DNA of 64,000 bases from CAWAHD01 sp963781785 (GTDB lineage: Bacteria > Planctomycetota > Planctomycetia > Isosphaerales > Isosphaeraceae), in assembly GCA_963781785.1 (NCBI GenBank), contig CAWAHD010000002.1:1984001-2048000 (forward strand), read 5' to 3'. Below, one piece after another: positions 1-9,986 of the stretch. The first letter of the stretch is position 1, and every line of letters begins with the position of its first letter. Below the pieces are notes generated by a model. The model was given only the letters and a program-made list of their open reading frames with translations, was not told the origin of the DNA and ran no database searches. A program made the translations under genes and the position numbers.

Positions 1-251
1 AGCTTGACATCGCCGGCGCCCATCCCGCCGAGAACGTAAAATATGAACAGGCATCCGAGGCCGAAAAACGCTCCGGCAAGGCTGTCTCCCAGGCCGGGCC
101 ACCCGCCGACCAGAACCCGGAATCCGATCCCGCTCAAGAGGAGTGGCACGGTGATCGTGTGATAGATCTTGAAGGCGCGAATGTCCGTGACCGCGGCGCC
201 TCCCGTGGCGACGATGACAACGGCAATCGGCAGAATGTCCGCGGTATTCAT
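1..251 (-). CDS. cpaA: Prepilin peptidase (type 4, CpaA/TadV-like), 3' end cut by window edge
   Basis: The minus-strand frame starting at the ATG at 249-251 runs off the left edge after about 83 codons. It begins with a hydrophobic helix, then V-T-D-I-R at residues 21-25, where Asp23 fits the first catalytic aspartate of A24 aspartic peptidases. It ends with G-A-G-D-V-K, the GxGD motif holding the second aspartate. These enzymes cleave the leader of Flp prepilins in the inner membrane. A purine-rich ribosome site (GGGAGG) lies about 12 bases upstream. The two Flp pilin genes follow directly upstream on the same strand, which supports a tad pilus cluster. Only the N-terminal part is visible, so its full length cannot be judged. 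Confidence 0.85.
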   Translation of the reverse strand, partial: MNTADILPIAVVIVATGGAAVTDIRAFKIYHTITVPLLLSGIGFRVLVGGWPGLGDSLAGAFFGLGCLFIFYVLGGMGAGDVK

Positions 252-403
252 TTTCTTGGTCCCTCCCCCGCGAGCGGCCGTTCGCCGCGGATGCGCAGGA
301 TGAACGTGAACCGACCGGAGAAGCGTTTCATCGCCTCTCTCGTGACTCTTCATTTGGCGAAGGCGGGGACGGAACCGGATCCGCCCCCGGCAGTCCCTCA
401 AGC

Positions 404-592
404 TCAGCTCGTGCCGGCGTTGGACACGTTGTTGTTGATCCCGCCGAACAGCCCGCTCAACGAGGTTCCCAGGAGCGTGACGGCGGCGATGCAGACCACG
501 GCGATCAAGGCAACCATCAGGCCGTATTCGACCATCGTCGCCCCATCCTCGTCGCGCGCGAATTGGTTCCAGCGATCGGTGAGGTGTTTCAT
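404..592 (-). CDS. flp: Flp-type pilin
   Basis: This 62-residue protein has a short charged leader (residues 1-17, with F-A-R-D-E-D-G) followed by the class III prepilin signature G/ATMVEYGLM: cleavage after Gly, Glu at +5 and Tyr at +6. A hydrophobic helix of about 25 residues and a small polar tail (N-N-N-V-S-N-A-G-T-S) follow. It would be processed by the prepilin peptidase encoded just downstream and assembled into Flp pili for adhesion. The start chosen is the ATG directly before K-H-L-T; a longer frame upstream has no pilin character. It is nearly identical to the pilin at 664-852, so the two arose by recent duplication. Confidence 0.9.
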   Translation of the reverse strand: MKHLTDRWNQFARDEDGATMVEYGLMVALIAVVCIAAVTLLGTSLSGLFGGINNNVSNAGTS

Positions 593-663
593 GTCGTCTC
601 TCGCGATAGAATCCTTGGGGAGACGGGGACGGAGCCGGATCCGCCCCCGGCGGTCCCATGAGG

Positions 664-852
664 TCAGCTCGTTCCGGCGTTGGACACGTTGTTGGATACC
701 CGACCGAACAGCGCGCTGAGCGATGTGCCCAGCAGCGTCACCGCGGCGATGCACACCACGGCGATCAAGGCGACCATCAGGCCGTACTCGACCATCGTCG
801 CCCCTTCCTCTTCGCTCACGAACCGATTCCAATGACATTTCAAAGCGTTCAT
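664..852 (-). CDS. flp: Flp-type pilin, second copy
   Basis: This 62-residue paralogue of the 404-592 pilin has the same processing site (G/ATMVEYGLM, Glu +5, Tyr +6) and the same hydrophobic stretch and C-terminal N-V-S-N-A-G-T-S. The differences are concentrated in the cytosolic leader (C-H-W-N-R-F-V-S-E-E-E) and in a few residues after the helix (A-L-F-G-R-V-S). It is the upstream gene of the pair, with 71 bases between them. Two nearly equal pilins may give a mixed fibre or a dosage effect. The ATG at 850-852 gives the standard Flp length. Confidence 0.9.
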   Translation of the reverse strand: MNALKCHWNRFVSEEEGATMVEYGLMVALIAVVCIAAVTLLGTSLSALFGRVSNNVSNAGTS

Positions 853-967
853 GCGATTCTCCTTGAGTTCGGAATGCCGGCAACAGCGAGGATGCAAAGC
901 CTCCGCCGCGGCCGATAGAGCACAGATTCCCGTCGGACCGCCATCCGGACCGACAGCTTGCTCGATT

Positions 968-1237
968 TCAGGGGGTGATTCGTGCGTCCACCTTGTTTTG
1001 CCGACCCAAACCGTACATTTTTCTGTACGCGACGGAGATGCCGGCGATGGCAGCAATCGCGATCGAGAGCACGAAGACCCTACCCACCACGTTCGCGAAC
1101 GGCGTAGCGAACAGGTCGAAGACGGCGAAACACCCCACGCAGGCCAGGGAGCCCACGAGCCCCTGATCGATCGTCACGGCTCCCGAATCGTCTCTGGCGA
1201 ATTGCTCCGCAATCACGCTACGGCTGATCCTTCTCAT
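968..1237 (-). CDS. Flp-like protein with degenerate processing site
   Basis: The 89-residue product resembles the neighbouring Flp pilins at its start: a basic leader, F-A-R-D-D-S-G-A, then a hydrophobic stretch. The processing motif is altered: after the Gly it reads A-V-T-I-D-Q-G-L, so the +5/+6 positions are Asp-Gln in place of Glu-Tyr. A second hydrophobic segment (roughly residues 55-72) follows, then a basic tail. A GGAGAG ribosome site sits upstream of the ATG at 1235-1237. It may be a minor pseudopilin, an anchor, or a pilin on the way to another role. Membership in the pilus cluster rests on position and on the leader similarity. Confidence 0.6.
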   Translation of the reverse strand: MRRISRSVIAEQFARDDSGAVTIDQGLVGSLACVGCFAVFDLFATPFANVVGRVFVLSIAIAAIAGISVAYRKMYGLGRQNKVDARITP

Positions 1238-2177
1238 GTGATGAGCTCTCCACGGCAACTTCCGCGTCACCATAACGTGTCGAGGTGGGCCCTGGCCGAC
1301 CGAGCCGCTCTCCGCCGCACTCCAGGTCATGCCTCGAACATGCCGGTACCAAAGCAGAGACCGTGCCGATTGCATCTCGGCATTGGCTTCCGTTGCTTCG
1401 GGCGGGATCAACCAGCACGCAAATCGAGCGAACAAACACCCTTGCGAAGATCGTGAGAATTGTGAAATGTGAGCGCACCAAGACCGAATCAGGACATCTC
1501 TGGGCGGCTTTTGCATTGGCATGTCAACTCCCTTGACACATGATTGGCGCTTGTTGCATTACACAAACTTGCTGCACAAAAGGCCCTGAATGCGTGACGA
1601 GGCCACGCGTCGACAGCGGCTCGATCGCGATGCCGCGACAGAATCCGAGGTCCGGCCCGCCGCCAACTGTAGCCCTCGCAGCCGGAGGGTCATCAAAAGT
1701 GTCAAACTCTCACGGACGAAACATTGACACCTTCTTTACGTGTGTTGACATTGCCGTCCTTCAAAATCGCGCCAATGGCACCGCGGCGCCGAAAATGACC
1801 GCCAGCGGCCCAAATACCCGTCGCGCCCTAAACTGTGCACGGCCACGCGGATCGGCTCACGTTCCCGCTCTCTGCGCGGATTTGTGTGCGTGCGAGCGTG
1901 TCCGACTGGTGCGATCGGCGCGCGGAGTGCTCTCCAGTTGCCATGTCGATTGCTGCGCTTCGACGTCGCATTGCGCCCAGGCCTTGCACGGAGAACGGAA
2001 TTCCTTGGCTGTCGGCTGCCTCGAATTGACCGCGCTCTTCGCTCGCGTGAACGATCCGGGACCTCCCGACGGGGAAGCGAGTCACAGGCCCGGATCCACA
2101 GAACCCGGCAATGGTCTTGCCGCCGCCAGGGCGCGCGGTTGTCACGACCGGCCGGAAGCGGAAGGACACTCTTGACC
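1238..2177. other. Long intergenic region between divergent pilin cluster and glgX
   Basis: I see no convincing coding sequence in these 940 bases. TTGACA/TGTCAA hexamers recur: an inverted pair with a 5-base spacer at 1523-1538 and a GTGTCAA...TTGACAC pair at about 1700-1730, with a further TTGACA at 1745-1750. None has a good -10 box at 17 bases. They could be operators or chance. The right end carries a possible sigma-54 element listed separately. Confidence 0.4.
2106..2121 (+). promoter_or_regulatory. Possible sigma-54 promoter of glgX
   Basis: CGGCAATGGTCTTGCC has GG and GC exactly 10 bases apart and matches 8 of 12 fixed positions of the -24/-12 consensus (TGGCACG-N4-TTGCW). It lies about 58 bases upstream of the glgX start. 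The match is moderate and such cores are frequent by chance in GC-rich DNA. It is listed because stronger copies precede other genes of the same carbon pathway in this window. Confidence 0.3.
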
Positions 2178-4279
2178 ATGAATCCTTGGGTGCTGCGGCC
2201 GACATCGCGTGTCAGGCGCAGTGTGATCGGCGAATCCATGAACGGCCACAGTTCTCCGCTGGGCGTTTCACTCCATCACGAGGGCGCCAACTTCTGCATC
2301 TTTTCGCGGCATGCGACCTCCGTGGAATTGCTGCTGTTCGACCGTCCTGAGGACGCTCGGCCCAGGCGTATCGTCCCGCTGGATCCCGTGCGGAACAGAA
2401 CGTTCTGCTACTGGCACGCGTATGTGCCCGGGGTCAACCCCGGGCAGGTCTATGGTTATCGTGTGTTCGGACCATACGATCCCAGCGCGGGTCACCGTTT
2501 CGATGGGACCAAGGTCTTGCTTGACCCGTACGCGCGGGCCGTCGTCTTTGGCCCGAGTTACTCGCGCGAGGCCGCCCGGCACCCAGGCGACAACTGTCCG
2601 CAGGCCATGAAATGTGTGGTGATGGATCATCGCGGCTATGACTGGGAGGGAGATGCGCCGCTTGAGCACCCGCTGGCAGATTCCGTCATTTATGAGCTCC
2701 ATGTCGCCGGGTTCACTCGGAATCCGAATTCGGGCGTGCCGCAAGAAACGCGCGGGACGTACGCCGGCCTGGTCAAGAAGATCCCCTATCTGAAAGAGCT
2801 TGGGGTGAGCGCCGTGGAGATGCTCCCGGTGCAGCAGTTCGACCCGAACGACGTCCCACCTCCGCTTTGCAATTACTGGGGCTATAACCCGGTGGCTTTT
2901 TGCACCCACATCGCGGCTACAGCTCGGCGCAGGAGCCTCTGGGCCCCGTGTTCGAGTTCCGCGACATGATCAAGGCATTCCATCGCGCGGGAATCGAAGT
3001 CATCATCGACGTGGTCTTCAACCACACGTCCGAGGGTAATCACCAGGGACCGACCCTGTCGTTCCGCGGGCTGGAAAACCGCGAGTACTACCTCCTCCAG
3101 CCGGATCATGTTCATTACGCGGACTACACGGGTTGTGGCAACACGCTCCGAGGGAACCACTCGGTCGTGCGACGAATGATCACGGACTGCATGCACTTCT
3201 GGGTCAAAGAGATGCATGTCGATGGTTTCCGGTTCGACCTCGCATCGGTGCTCTCGCGCGACAGCCGGGGCGTCCCGCAGACCGAGCCGCCGTTGCTCTG
3301 GGAGATCGAATCCGACCCGATCCTGGCCGGCACCAAGATCTTCGCGGAGGCGTGGGATGCCGCCGGACTCTATCAGGTGGGATCGTTCATCGGAGACCGG
3401 TGGGCGATCTGGAACGATCAGTTCCGCGACGTCGTGCGCCGATTCGTCAAGGGCGAGCCGGGCATGACCGGCAAACTGGCCGCTCGCATCGTCGGCAGTC
3501 CGGACCTTATCCCTGCGAACGAGCCGCGGGTCGCTCGCAGCATCAATTTCGTGACCTGCCACGACGGATTCACACTGATCGACCTGGTCTCATACGATCG
3601 CAAGCACAACGAGGCAAACGGAGAAGCCAACCGTGACGGGACACACGACAATCACAGTTGGAACTGCGGTGCCGAAGGCGACACCGACGACCCGCTCGTC
3701 CTTTCGCTGCGCGAGCGACAGGCAAAGAATCTGATGACAATCCTCCTCTGTTCGCAGGGTACGCCGATGATCCTGATGGGCGACGAGGTATGGCGAACAC
3801 AGCACGGAAACAACAACGCGTACTGCCAGGACAACGCCGGCACCTGGTTCGACTGGGATTGCCAGGCGCGAACAAGCCACATGCTCCGCTTCGTTCGGCT
3901 GATGCTTCGCTTCCGGCGCGAGCACCGGTTGTTCCGCCGCGTTCGTCCGTGGTCGGCGCCCGCTGAAGACGGCCTGCCGACAATCACCTGGCACGGAGTT
4001 CGACCCGACGCGCCCGATTGGTCCGACTCTTCGCACAGCCTGGCCTTCTCGCTTCGAGATCCGGGCGGAGGTGAAACTCTCTATGTCGCCCTGAGCGCGT
4101 TCTGGGAGCGACTCGACTTTGAGCTGCCGGAACCGCTCGCGGGATCCCGGTGGCGCCTCGTCGTGGATACCGCTCTTCCGTCACCGCGCGACATCGCCGA
4201 CCCTGGCACCGAGCCGGTGCTGGAGGAAAGGAGCTATCGCATCGCGGCCCGATCGGCAATCGTCCTCTTGTCTCCTTGA
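2178..4279 (+). CDS. glgX: Glycogen debranching enzyme (GH13 isoamylase/GlgX), one frameshift
   Basis: Read with one base restored, this encodes about 700 residues, the usual GlgX length. The N-terminal part has the CBM48 region (P-L-G-V-S-L-H-H-E-G-A-N-F) and the start of the GH13 barrel (V-I-Y-E-L-H-V-A-G-F-T). The C-terminal part has V-D-G-F-R-F-D-L-A with the catalytic Asp nucleophile, I-F-A-E-A-W-D with the acid Glu, and T-C-H-D-G-F-T with the third acid. It removes alpha-1,6 branches from glycogen limit dextrin. The break is in the T run at 2897-2901: a sixth T would read V-A-F-L-H-P-H-R-G-Y through. Start at 2178; ATG 2238 is an alternative. It may be a sequence error, since the rest is well preserved. 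A second debranching enzyme starts at 62574. Confidence 0.85.
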
Positions 4280-4372
4280 TCTCACCGCAAGGGCGGCTGA
4301 AGGATGAGCGTCGACTTCCGCGGGATCCCTGCGTCCTGAGCACAACTTTCTCGATCAGAACAGGGAGTAACC

Positions 4373-6653
4373 ATGGCGACGTCTAGCCACGAGCGTGGTC
4401 CGGTCGAGCTGCTTGCCGAGGAGTTCGTCGCACGGCGCAACCAGGGAGAACACCCCACGATCGGCGAATACTGCGAACGCCACCCGGAGATCGCGCAGGA
4501 AATACGCGACGCATTCGAGGCGCTCACGCTGGCCGAGGAGCTCAAGTCCGGCTCCGATCTCGACGGCGAATGTTTCAAGGGGGGCGCCGGAACGACAGCC
4601 AGCAATTGGTTCGCATCGGCGACTATCGTATTCTGCGTGAGATCGGCCGCGGCGGCATGGGCGTGGTCTACGAAGCCGAGCAGGAAGCGCTGGGCCGCAG
4701 GGTTGCGCTCAAGGTGTTGCCGATGACTCTTGCCGGCGATGATCAGGCGCGGCGGCGGTTCCAGCGCGAGGCCCGGGCCGCTGCCCGCATGCACCACTCC
4801 AACATCGTCCCGGTCTTTGACGTCGGCCACGACGGGGGCCACATTTATTACGCCATGCAGATGATCCACGGCAAGGGTCTCGACCAGGTGATCGATGACC
4901 TCAAGCGGCTGCGCGACCCGATCCCGGCGCGCCGGCCAGCCAGAACCACAAACCCGACAAGAGCGTTGCGGGATCGCTGTTGCGCGGGCGATTCGAGCAG
5001 CAGAATCTGGCCTTCGGCGAGACGACCATCGAAGGGGGCTCGCCTTCCGCGTCACAGGAAGAAACACTCTCCTATGAAGGGGCTGCCCCGGCGTCGGCCG
5101 AACTGCTCGGACAATCTGACCTCTCGAGCGCACGCAGCAACCGCCGGGCCTACTACCGGAGCGTAGCGCAGATCGGACTCCAGACAGCCAGCGCCCTGGC
5201 TTACGCCCACGCGCGCGGCGTCGTCCACCGTGACATCAAGCCGTCAAACCTGCTGCTCGACGCTGCCGGCGTCGTCTGGGTGACCGACTTCGGCCTGGCC
5301 AAGACAGGCGATGTCGCGATGACCCACACCGGCGACATCCTGGGGACGATTCGCTATATGTCGCCCGAGCGGTTCCGCGGCCAATGCGACGTCCGGGCGG
5401 ACATCTATTCTCTCGGTCTGACGCTGTATGAGCTCCTGGCGCTCAAGCCGGCGTTTGCATCGCCGGACCGGCTCAAGTTGATCGAGCAGATCCGGCAAGC
5501 GGAGCCGGCTTCACCACGGTCAATGGACGCGCGGCTGCCGCGCGACCTGGAGACGATCGTCTTGAAAGCGATCGACAAGGACCCGCGGCACCGCTATCAG
5601 TCGGCGGACGACGTGGCCGACGACTTGCAGCGGTTTATTGCCGACGAGCCAATTCAAGCGCGGCGGATCTCTCCGCTGGAGCGGCTGGTGCGGTGGGGCC
5701 GTCGCAATCGGGCTGTGGCCGCGCTGACGGCGGCGGTGTTCCAGGTACTGGTCGCGGGCACGGCGATCAGCGCGTGGCAAGCGAACCGGGAAAGGCGTGC
5801 TGGGTCAGCGGACGTTCCGGCCGCAGCGGAACGGGAGGCGAACGCGGCGGCGCAGGCGCGTGAGGCCGAGACCCGATCGGTGCTGGAGTTTGTGGAGAGC
5901 GAGGTGTTCGCCGCCTCGCGCCGGGAAGGGCGTGCGGGCGGCCTGGACCGCGAGGTCAAGCTGCGCCAGGCGTTGCAAGCGGCCCTGCCGCACCTGGAAA
6001 CGAGCTTCTCGAACCAGCCGCTGACCGAGGCCCGCCTGCGGCGGACACTGGGATTGGCGTTCCTTTACCTGGGCGAGCCCGCGAACGCGGCGAAGCAGTT
6101 TGAGGCAGCCTACGTGCTGTACTCACGGCACTGCGGCCCCGACCACCCCGACACACTGGCGAGCAGGAACGACCTGGCTTCCAGCTACCGATCCCTGGGG
6201 CGGCACGCCGAGGCCCTCACGCTCCACGAGGAGACGCTCGCATTGCTCACGGCCACACTGGGGCTCGATCACCCCGACACGCTTCTGAGCAGGATGAACG
6301 TGGCGCGCAGCCTGACCCAGCTCGGCCGCAGTTCCGAAGCCGTCGCGGACTGTCTGGAGGCTACAGAAAAGTTCGAGAAGCTGAATCGTACTGATTCCAG
6401 AAGCCTCTACCACGCTGCCCGCTACCGGGCCATCGCCGCCGCCCTACTCCAATCGGCCGACAAGTCGCCCGAAGGCGCCAAGCGGGCCAGAGCCCAGGCC
6501 AACCAGGCCATGAGCTGGCTGAAGAAGGCGATTTCTGCGGGGTACAAGGATGCCCGAAACATGGGCCAGGACCAGGACCTGGATGCTCTGCGCGACCGCG
6601 ACGACTTCAAGAATCTGGCGGCCGATCTCGAAGCAAAGACAAAGAACAATTAG
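4373..6653 (+). CDS. Ser/Thr protein kinase with TPR tail, two frameshifts
   Basis: With two bases restored this gives about 760 residues. An acidic N-terminal leader (V-E-L-L-A-E-E-F...Y-C-E-R-H-P) of the type seen on planctomycete kinases is followed by the kinase domain: glycine loop G-R-G-G-M-G-V-V-Y-E, ATP lysine in V-A-L-K-V, catalytic loop H-R-D-I-K-P-S-N, T-D-F-G-L-A and M-S-P-E. A single helix near A-A-V-F-Q-V-L-V-A-G precedes TPR repeats (P-D-H-P-D-T-L motifs). All catalytic residues are present. The frame breaks in the G run at 4579-4584 and at the CG-rich 4926-4933 (GCGCG where GCGGCG would fit). Both look like single missing bases. The insert between lobes (about 4915-5150) is typical for this subfamily. 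The target is unknown. Confidence 0.8.
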
Positions 6654-6786
6654 GCCGTGCACGAGCCCGCACTCTCCGAATCAGCCCCTGGCGGGACGAA
6701 CATCGTCCGCCGGGAACGCTGCGCAGACCTGCCGCCGCGACCGATCCCAATCAACCGAAGGGCAGAACCCTGACCGGGACGTACCG

Positions 6787-7945
6787 TCAGCGCTCGTACG
6801 GCATCGAGTCGGGCACGACTTCCAAACTCTTCACCCGCGCCAGGAACGCCTCCGATAGGTTTGGCGGGGCGTAAGCGGGGGTCTCTCTGATGCGCAGCAA
6901 GAGCGACTTGTGCAGGACATCGCCGTCCTTGATGAAACGGTGGCGCCCGGCCCGATGTCCGGCACCCGCTTTCTCGTATCCGGCCGCCAGACGATCTTCG
7001 GAAAGAACTCGGCCGGCCACCACAGCGACGTGAGTGACTCGTGTTTCGTGTCATTCCACGGACTCGGCGACGCCGGAGTCGCTTGCAGGACTCTCTGCAA
7101 CCGCGCCTGATCGACCAGCAATCCCGCCGTCTGGGCCGCGTCGAGAATCCACCCGAACGGCACCCTCCAGAGCCCGCCGTCCTTTTCGGGGTAGCCGCCC
7201 CCGACGTCAGAGTGCACACCCGGGAACCATTCCTCCCGGAAGTCCTGGTCCTTCGCGGGCTGCATCAGGTTCTGCCGGAAGAACCAGCGCCGCTCGTCGA
7301 TCGAGGCGGCGTGACGCACGATCTTGATGCTCGGGTTGGACGCGGTGTACGGGAACGTCGCGGGGTCCCAGACCCACCCGACTGACGACACCGTGTCCCA
7401 CACCCCAAGGAAGTGCACAGGGAGACGCCGCTGGTCATCAACTTGGGACACCGCACGAGCAAATGTCGAGCGGAACATGTTGCAAAGCTTCCAGTAGTTC
7501 GAGCCGCCGTCTCCTCCCCCAGCGCCGAGCCGCGAACAGCCGCAAACAGCCGCAACACGTACGGAACCAGGTTGGTGTTGCCGCGCGGCAAGAGACCGAG
7601 AGCGTGCAAGAGACCCGCCAGCACCCGGACCGCGTAGGCCCCGCGGCTGAAGCCGAACAGGTAGATGCGGTCGCCCGGCTCCCAGGAATCCATCAGGAAC
7701 GTATACGCCTGCCCGACCTTCCACACGAGCCCGGCCCCAAACGCCAGGCCGAACGCCTCCGAGACTCTTTGCTGGATGCGACTGAACGCCCCCGGCTCGG
7801 GTAGCGTTCCCACACCGGGATCGTAGTAAAGATGCTGCCTCTCCGGGTCGCGGCCAAGCACCTGGACGAGCCGGACGACATTGGTATTCTCAGGGCCGAA
7901 TTGGTTGTTCGTCCCGTCACAGCAAATTACAAGGTTTTTTGGCAT
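6787..7945 (-). CDS. DUF2235 alpha/beta-hydrolase (phospholipase-like), two frameshifts
   Basis: Restoring two bases gives about 387 residues. The N-terminus has the family hallmark C-C-D-G-T-N-N. The nucleophile elbow is L-F-G-F-S-R-G-A-Y, a GxSxG motif. The middle has F-L-G-V-W-D-T-V-S-S-V-G and H-S-D-V-G-G-G-Y, both typical of DUF2235. DUF2235 proteins are lipase-fold hydrolases; some (Tle1 group) are type VI phospholipase effectors. The breaks are at the C run 7516-7520 and near 6940-6947, each consistent with one lost base. The gene diverges from the SIR2-STAND operon and shares its control region, so it may be the lytic effector of that locus, which is inference. It could also be a decayed gene. 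Confidence 0.75.
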
Positions 7946-8000
7946 GTGGACCTGTACACGTGGCGCTGGCGGGACATTCGTCGCATCGCCATAATAAAAA

Positions 8001-8028
8001 AAAACGATTTCGGTGTCTCGATCGTTTT
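8001..8028. promoter_or_regulatory. Inverted repeat with A-tract in divergent promoter region
   Basis: AAAACGAT at 8001-8008 and ATCGTTTT at 8021-8028 are a perfect 8-base inverted repeat with a 12-base spacer. A run of nine A residues (7996-8004) flanks the left arm, so on the minus strand the hairpin is followed by a T run. It lies between the DUF2235 start (7945) and the first SIR2 gene (8051). It may be a repressor operator for both promoters or an attenuator before DUF2235. Confidence 0.5.
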
Positions 8029-8050
8029 GATGATAAAGTGAACTGAGTTC

Positions 8051-8962
8051 GTGCGTGCCAGGGCGCCGGGCGATTTGACCAGTGGGAACAGGCAGACGGT
8101 GGAATTACTCCGCGAGAACGACTGGAAGATTCTTCTCCAGCGGCTCAAGACCAACAGGTGTACACCCTTTCTCGGGGCCGGCGCATGTTATGGCGCTCTC
8201 CCGCTGGGTGCCGACATCGCCCGGGACTGGGCCAAGGAATTCGGGTATCCCTTCGAAGATTCGACGGACCTGGTCCGGGTGGCACAATTCCTGTCGATCG
8301 AGTTTGATGGGACGTATCCCAAGGAGTTGATCAGCGATCGTTTTGCGACGGCGAGCCCACCCGATTTCCACGCGCCGGACGAGCCGCACGGGCTGCTCGC
8401 CGACCTGCGTCTGCCGGTTTACTTGACGACCAACTACGACGACTTCATGGCCCGGGCTCTCACTGACCGCAAGAGCGACCCCCGCCGCGAGCTGTGCCGC
8501 TGGAGCGATAGGCTCGACGGCATTCCATCGGTCTTTGCAACCCAACCGGACTACCGGCCGACCCCGGCCAATCCGATCGTCTTCCATTTCCACGGCATGC
8601 TCCGGCTCGGGGAACAAGATACTCCGCACTCGCTGGTCTTGACCGAGGACGACTACCTCGAGTTTCTCAGTAACATGGTCAAGGACGGCGCGCTGATCCC
8701 ACCCCCCATCCGAGAGGCGCTCACCAACTCGTCGCTCTTGTTCATCGGCTACCGGCTGGCCGATTGGAACTTCCGGGTCATGTACCAGTGTCTCAGGTCG
8801 ATCAGCCGGTTCTCAGGGCTGGTGGTGATGAAGCCTCCAGGCGGCCCCAACGAGGAGAATATCATCCGCTATTATCGCCAGCAGTACAGCGCCATGGACC
8901 TGAAAGTGTACTGGGGAACTGCCAGGGAGTTCTGCGCCGAGCTGCGACGCCGCCTGTCCTAG
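8051..8962 (+). CDS. SIR2-like domain protein 1
   Basis: The product of about 303 residues is a SIR2-like (SIR2_2 type) protein. The NAD-binding loop reads P-F-L-G-A-G-A-C-Y-G. Further hallmarks are Y-L-T-T-N-Y-D-D-F, F-H-F-H-G-M with the catalytic-type His, L-T-E-D-D-Y-L-E-F-L, and L-L-F-I-G-Y-R-L-A-D-W-N-F. In bacterial immune systems such domains degrade NAD+ on activation. It is followed by a paralogue and then by a STAND NTPase, all in one direction. No membrane segment is evident. The start is not certain: GTG at 8051 gives the longest frame, while GTG at 8099 is nearer to the conserved region. Confidence 0.85.
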   Translation: MRARAPGDLTSGNRQTVELLRENDWKILLQRLKTNRCTPFLGAGACYGALPLGADIARDWAKEFGYPFEDSTDLVRVAQFLSIEFDGTYPKELISDRFATASPPDFHAPDEPHGLLADLRLPVYLTTNYDDFMARALTDRKSDPRRELCRWSDRLDGIPSVFATQPDYRPTPANPIVFHFHGMLRLGEQDTPHSLVLTEDDYLEFLSNMVKDGALIPPPIREALTNSSLLFIGYRLADWNFRVMYQCLRSISRFSGLVVMKPPGGPNEENIIRYYRQQYSAMDLKVYWGTAREFCAELRRRLS

Positions 8963-9020
8963 CCCCGGGGGCTTGAACGAGCCCGCTCTGACACATGATC
9001 GCAAACCAAGGGAGGTCGTC

Positions 9021-9986
9021 TTGACTGTCGAAATCGCACCGCCGCCGGAACAGCCCAGGGTTCACCTGGCCCGGAGCCTCGAGGAAAAGCACTGGAAAGT
9101 GCTGCTCAAGCGGATCAAATCGCAGAATTGCGTACCGTTTCTGGGGGGGGCCATGCACCGGCCCCGCGGCATCAAGCCGGGCTGCGAGCTAGCGGAGCAA
9201 TGGGCCACAGCCTATGGCTACCCGCTGGACGACAAGAACGACCTGGCCCGGGTTGCGCGGTTCGTCGCGATCGAGAACGACGACAGCTTCTTTCCCAAGG
9301 AGCAGATCGCCGATCAGATCCGCGCTGCCGTTCCCCCCGACTTCTCCAACCCGCTGGAGCCCCATCGCGTCCTCGCGGATCTTGACCTGAAGGCGTACAT
9401 GACGACGAACTACGACGACTTCATGTTCCAGGCGCTCAAGTACCGCAAGAAAGATCCGAAGTGGGAATACTGCCGCTGGCACCCCGGATTGAGGCGCGAC
9501 CCGACGATCTTCGACACGGAGGACACGAAGGACCTGCGGATCAACGCGGCCAATCCGCTGGTCTACTACTTCCATGGGCACGCCAATGAACTGCAGTCGA
9601 TGGTGGTCACCGAGGATGACTACCTCGACTTCCTGACCAACCTGGCCGCTGACAAGAAGCTGATCCCGCCGCAGATCCAGGGGATCCTGAGCCAATCGTC
9701 GCTCTTGTTTCTGGGTTATCGGGTCTACGACTGGGATTTTCGCGTCCTGTTCCGCAGCCTGGCCCCTTACATCAGGAGGTCGGAGCTGGAAAAGAAGGTG
9801 AACGTGGCCGTGCAAATCGTGCCGCTGGCGGATGACGCGAAGACCGACCGGATTTCCGAAGCCGTCGACTTCCTGGACAAGTACTTCAACGACTACGATG
9901 TGCGGGTCTTCTGGGGCGATTGCCATCAGTTCGCTGCCGAGCTCAGGAGGCGCTGGGATGGGGAAAACGCGCAAAGCGCCGTCTGA
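9021..9986 (+). CDS. SIR2-like domain protein 2, altered NAD loop
   Basis: This 321-residue paralogue of the preceding SIR2 protein keeps Y-M-T-T-N-Y-D-D-F, Y-F-H-G-H, V-T-E-D-D-Y-L-D-F-L and L-L-F-L-G-Y-R-V-Y-D-W-D-F. Its NAD loop is unusual: P-F-L-G-G-A-M-H-R-P in place of a GAGA/GAGAS-type loop, encoded by a run of eight G. The start is placed at TTG 9021 because a strong Shine-Dalgarno (GGGAGG) sits 6 bases before it; an in-frame TTG at 8973 has none. The end overlaps the STAND gene by 29 bases, so the two are likely translationally coupled. It may be a regulatory, less active partner of the first SIR2 protein. Confidence 0.8.
   Translation: MTVEIAPPPEQPRVHLARSLEEKHWKVLLKRIKSQNCVPFLGGAMHRPRGIKPGCELAEQWATAYGYPLDDKNDLARVARFVAIENDDSFFPKEQIADQIRAAVPPDFSNPLEPHRVLADLDLKAYMTTNYDDFMFQALKYRKKDPKWEYCRWHPGLRRDPTIFDTEDTKDLRINAANPLVYYFHGHANELQSMVVTEDDYLDFLTNLAADKKLIPPQIQGILSQSSLLFLGYRVYDWDFRVLFRSLAPYIRRSELEKKVNVAVQIVPLADDAKTDRISEAVDFLDKYFNDYDVRVFWGDCHQFAAELRRRWDGENAQSAV

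Noticed and set aside
1540..2175. 211-codon plus-strand frame before glgX
   Set aside because: Cys/Arg-rich sequence without any fold pattern and no good ribosome site; judged non-coding.
2897..2901. Programmed frameshift in glgX
   Set aside because: Only a T5 run is seen, without a slippery heptamer or stimulatory hairpin; other genes show similar indels, so error or decay is simpler.
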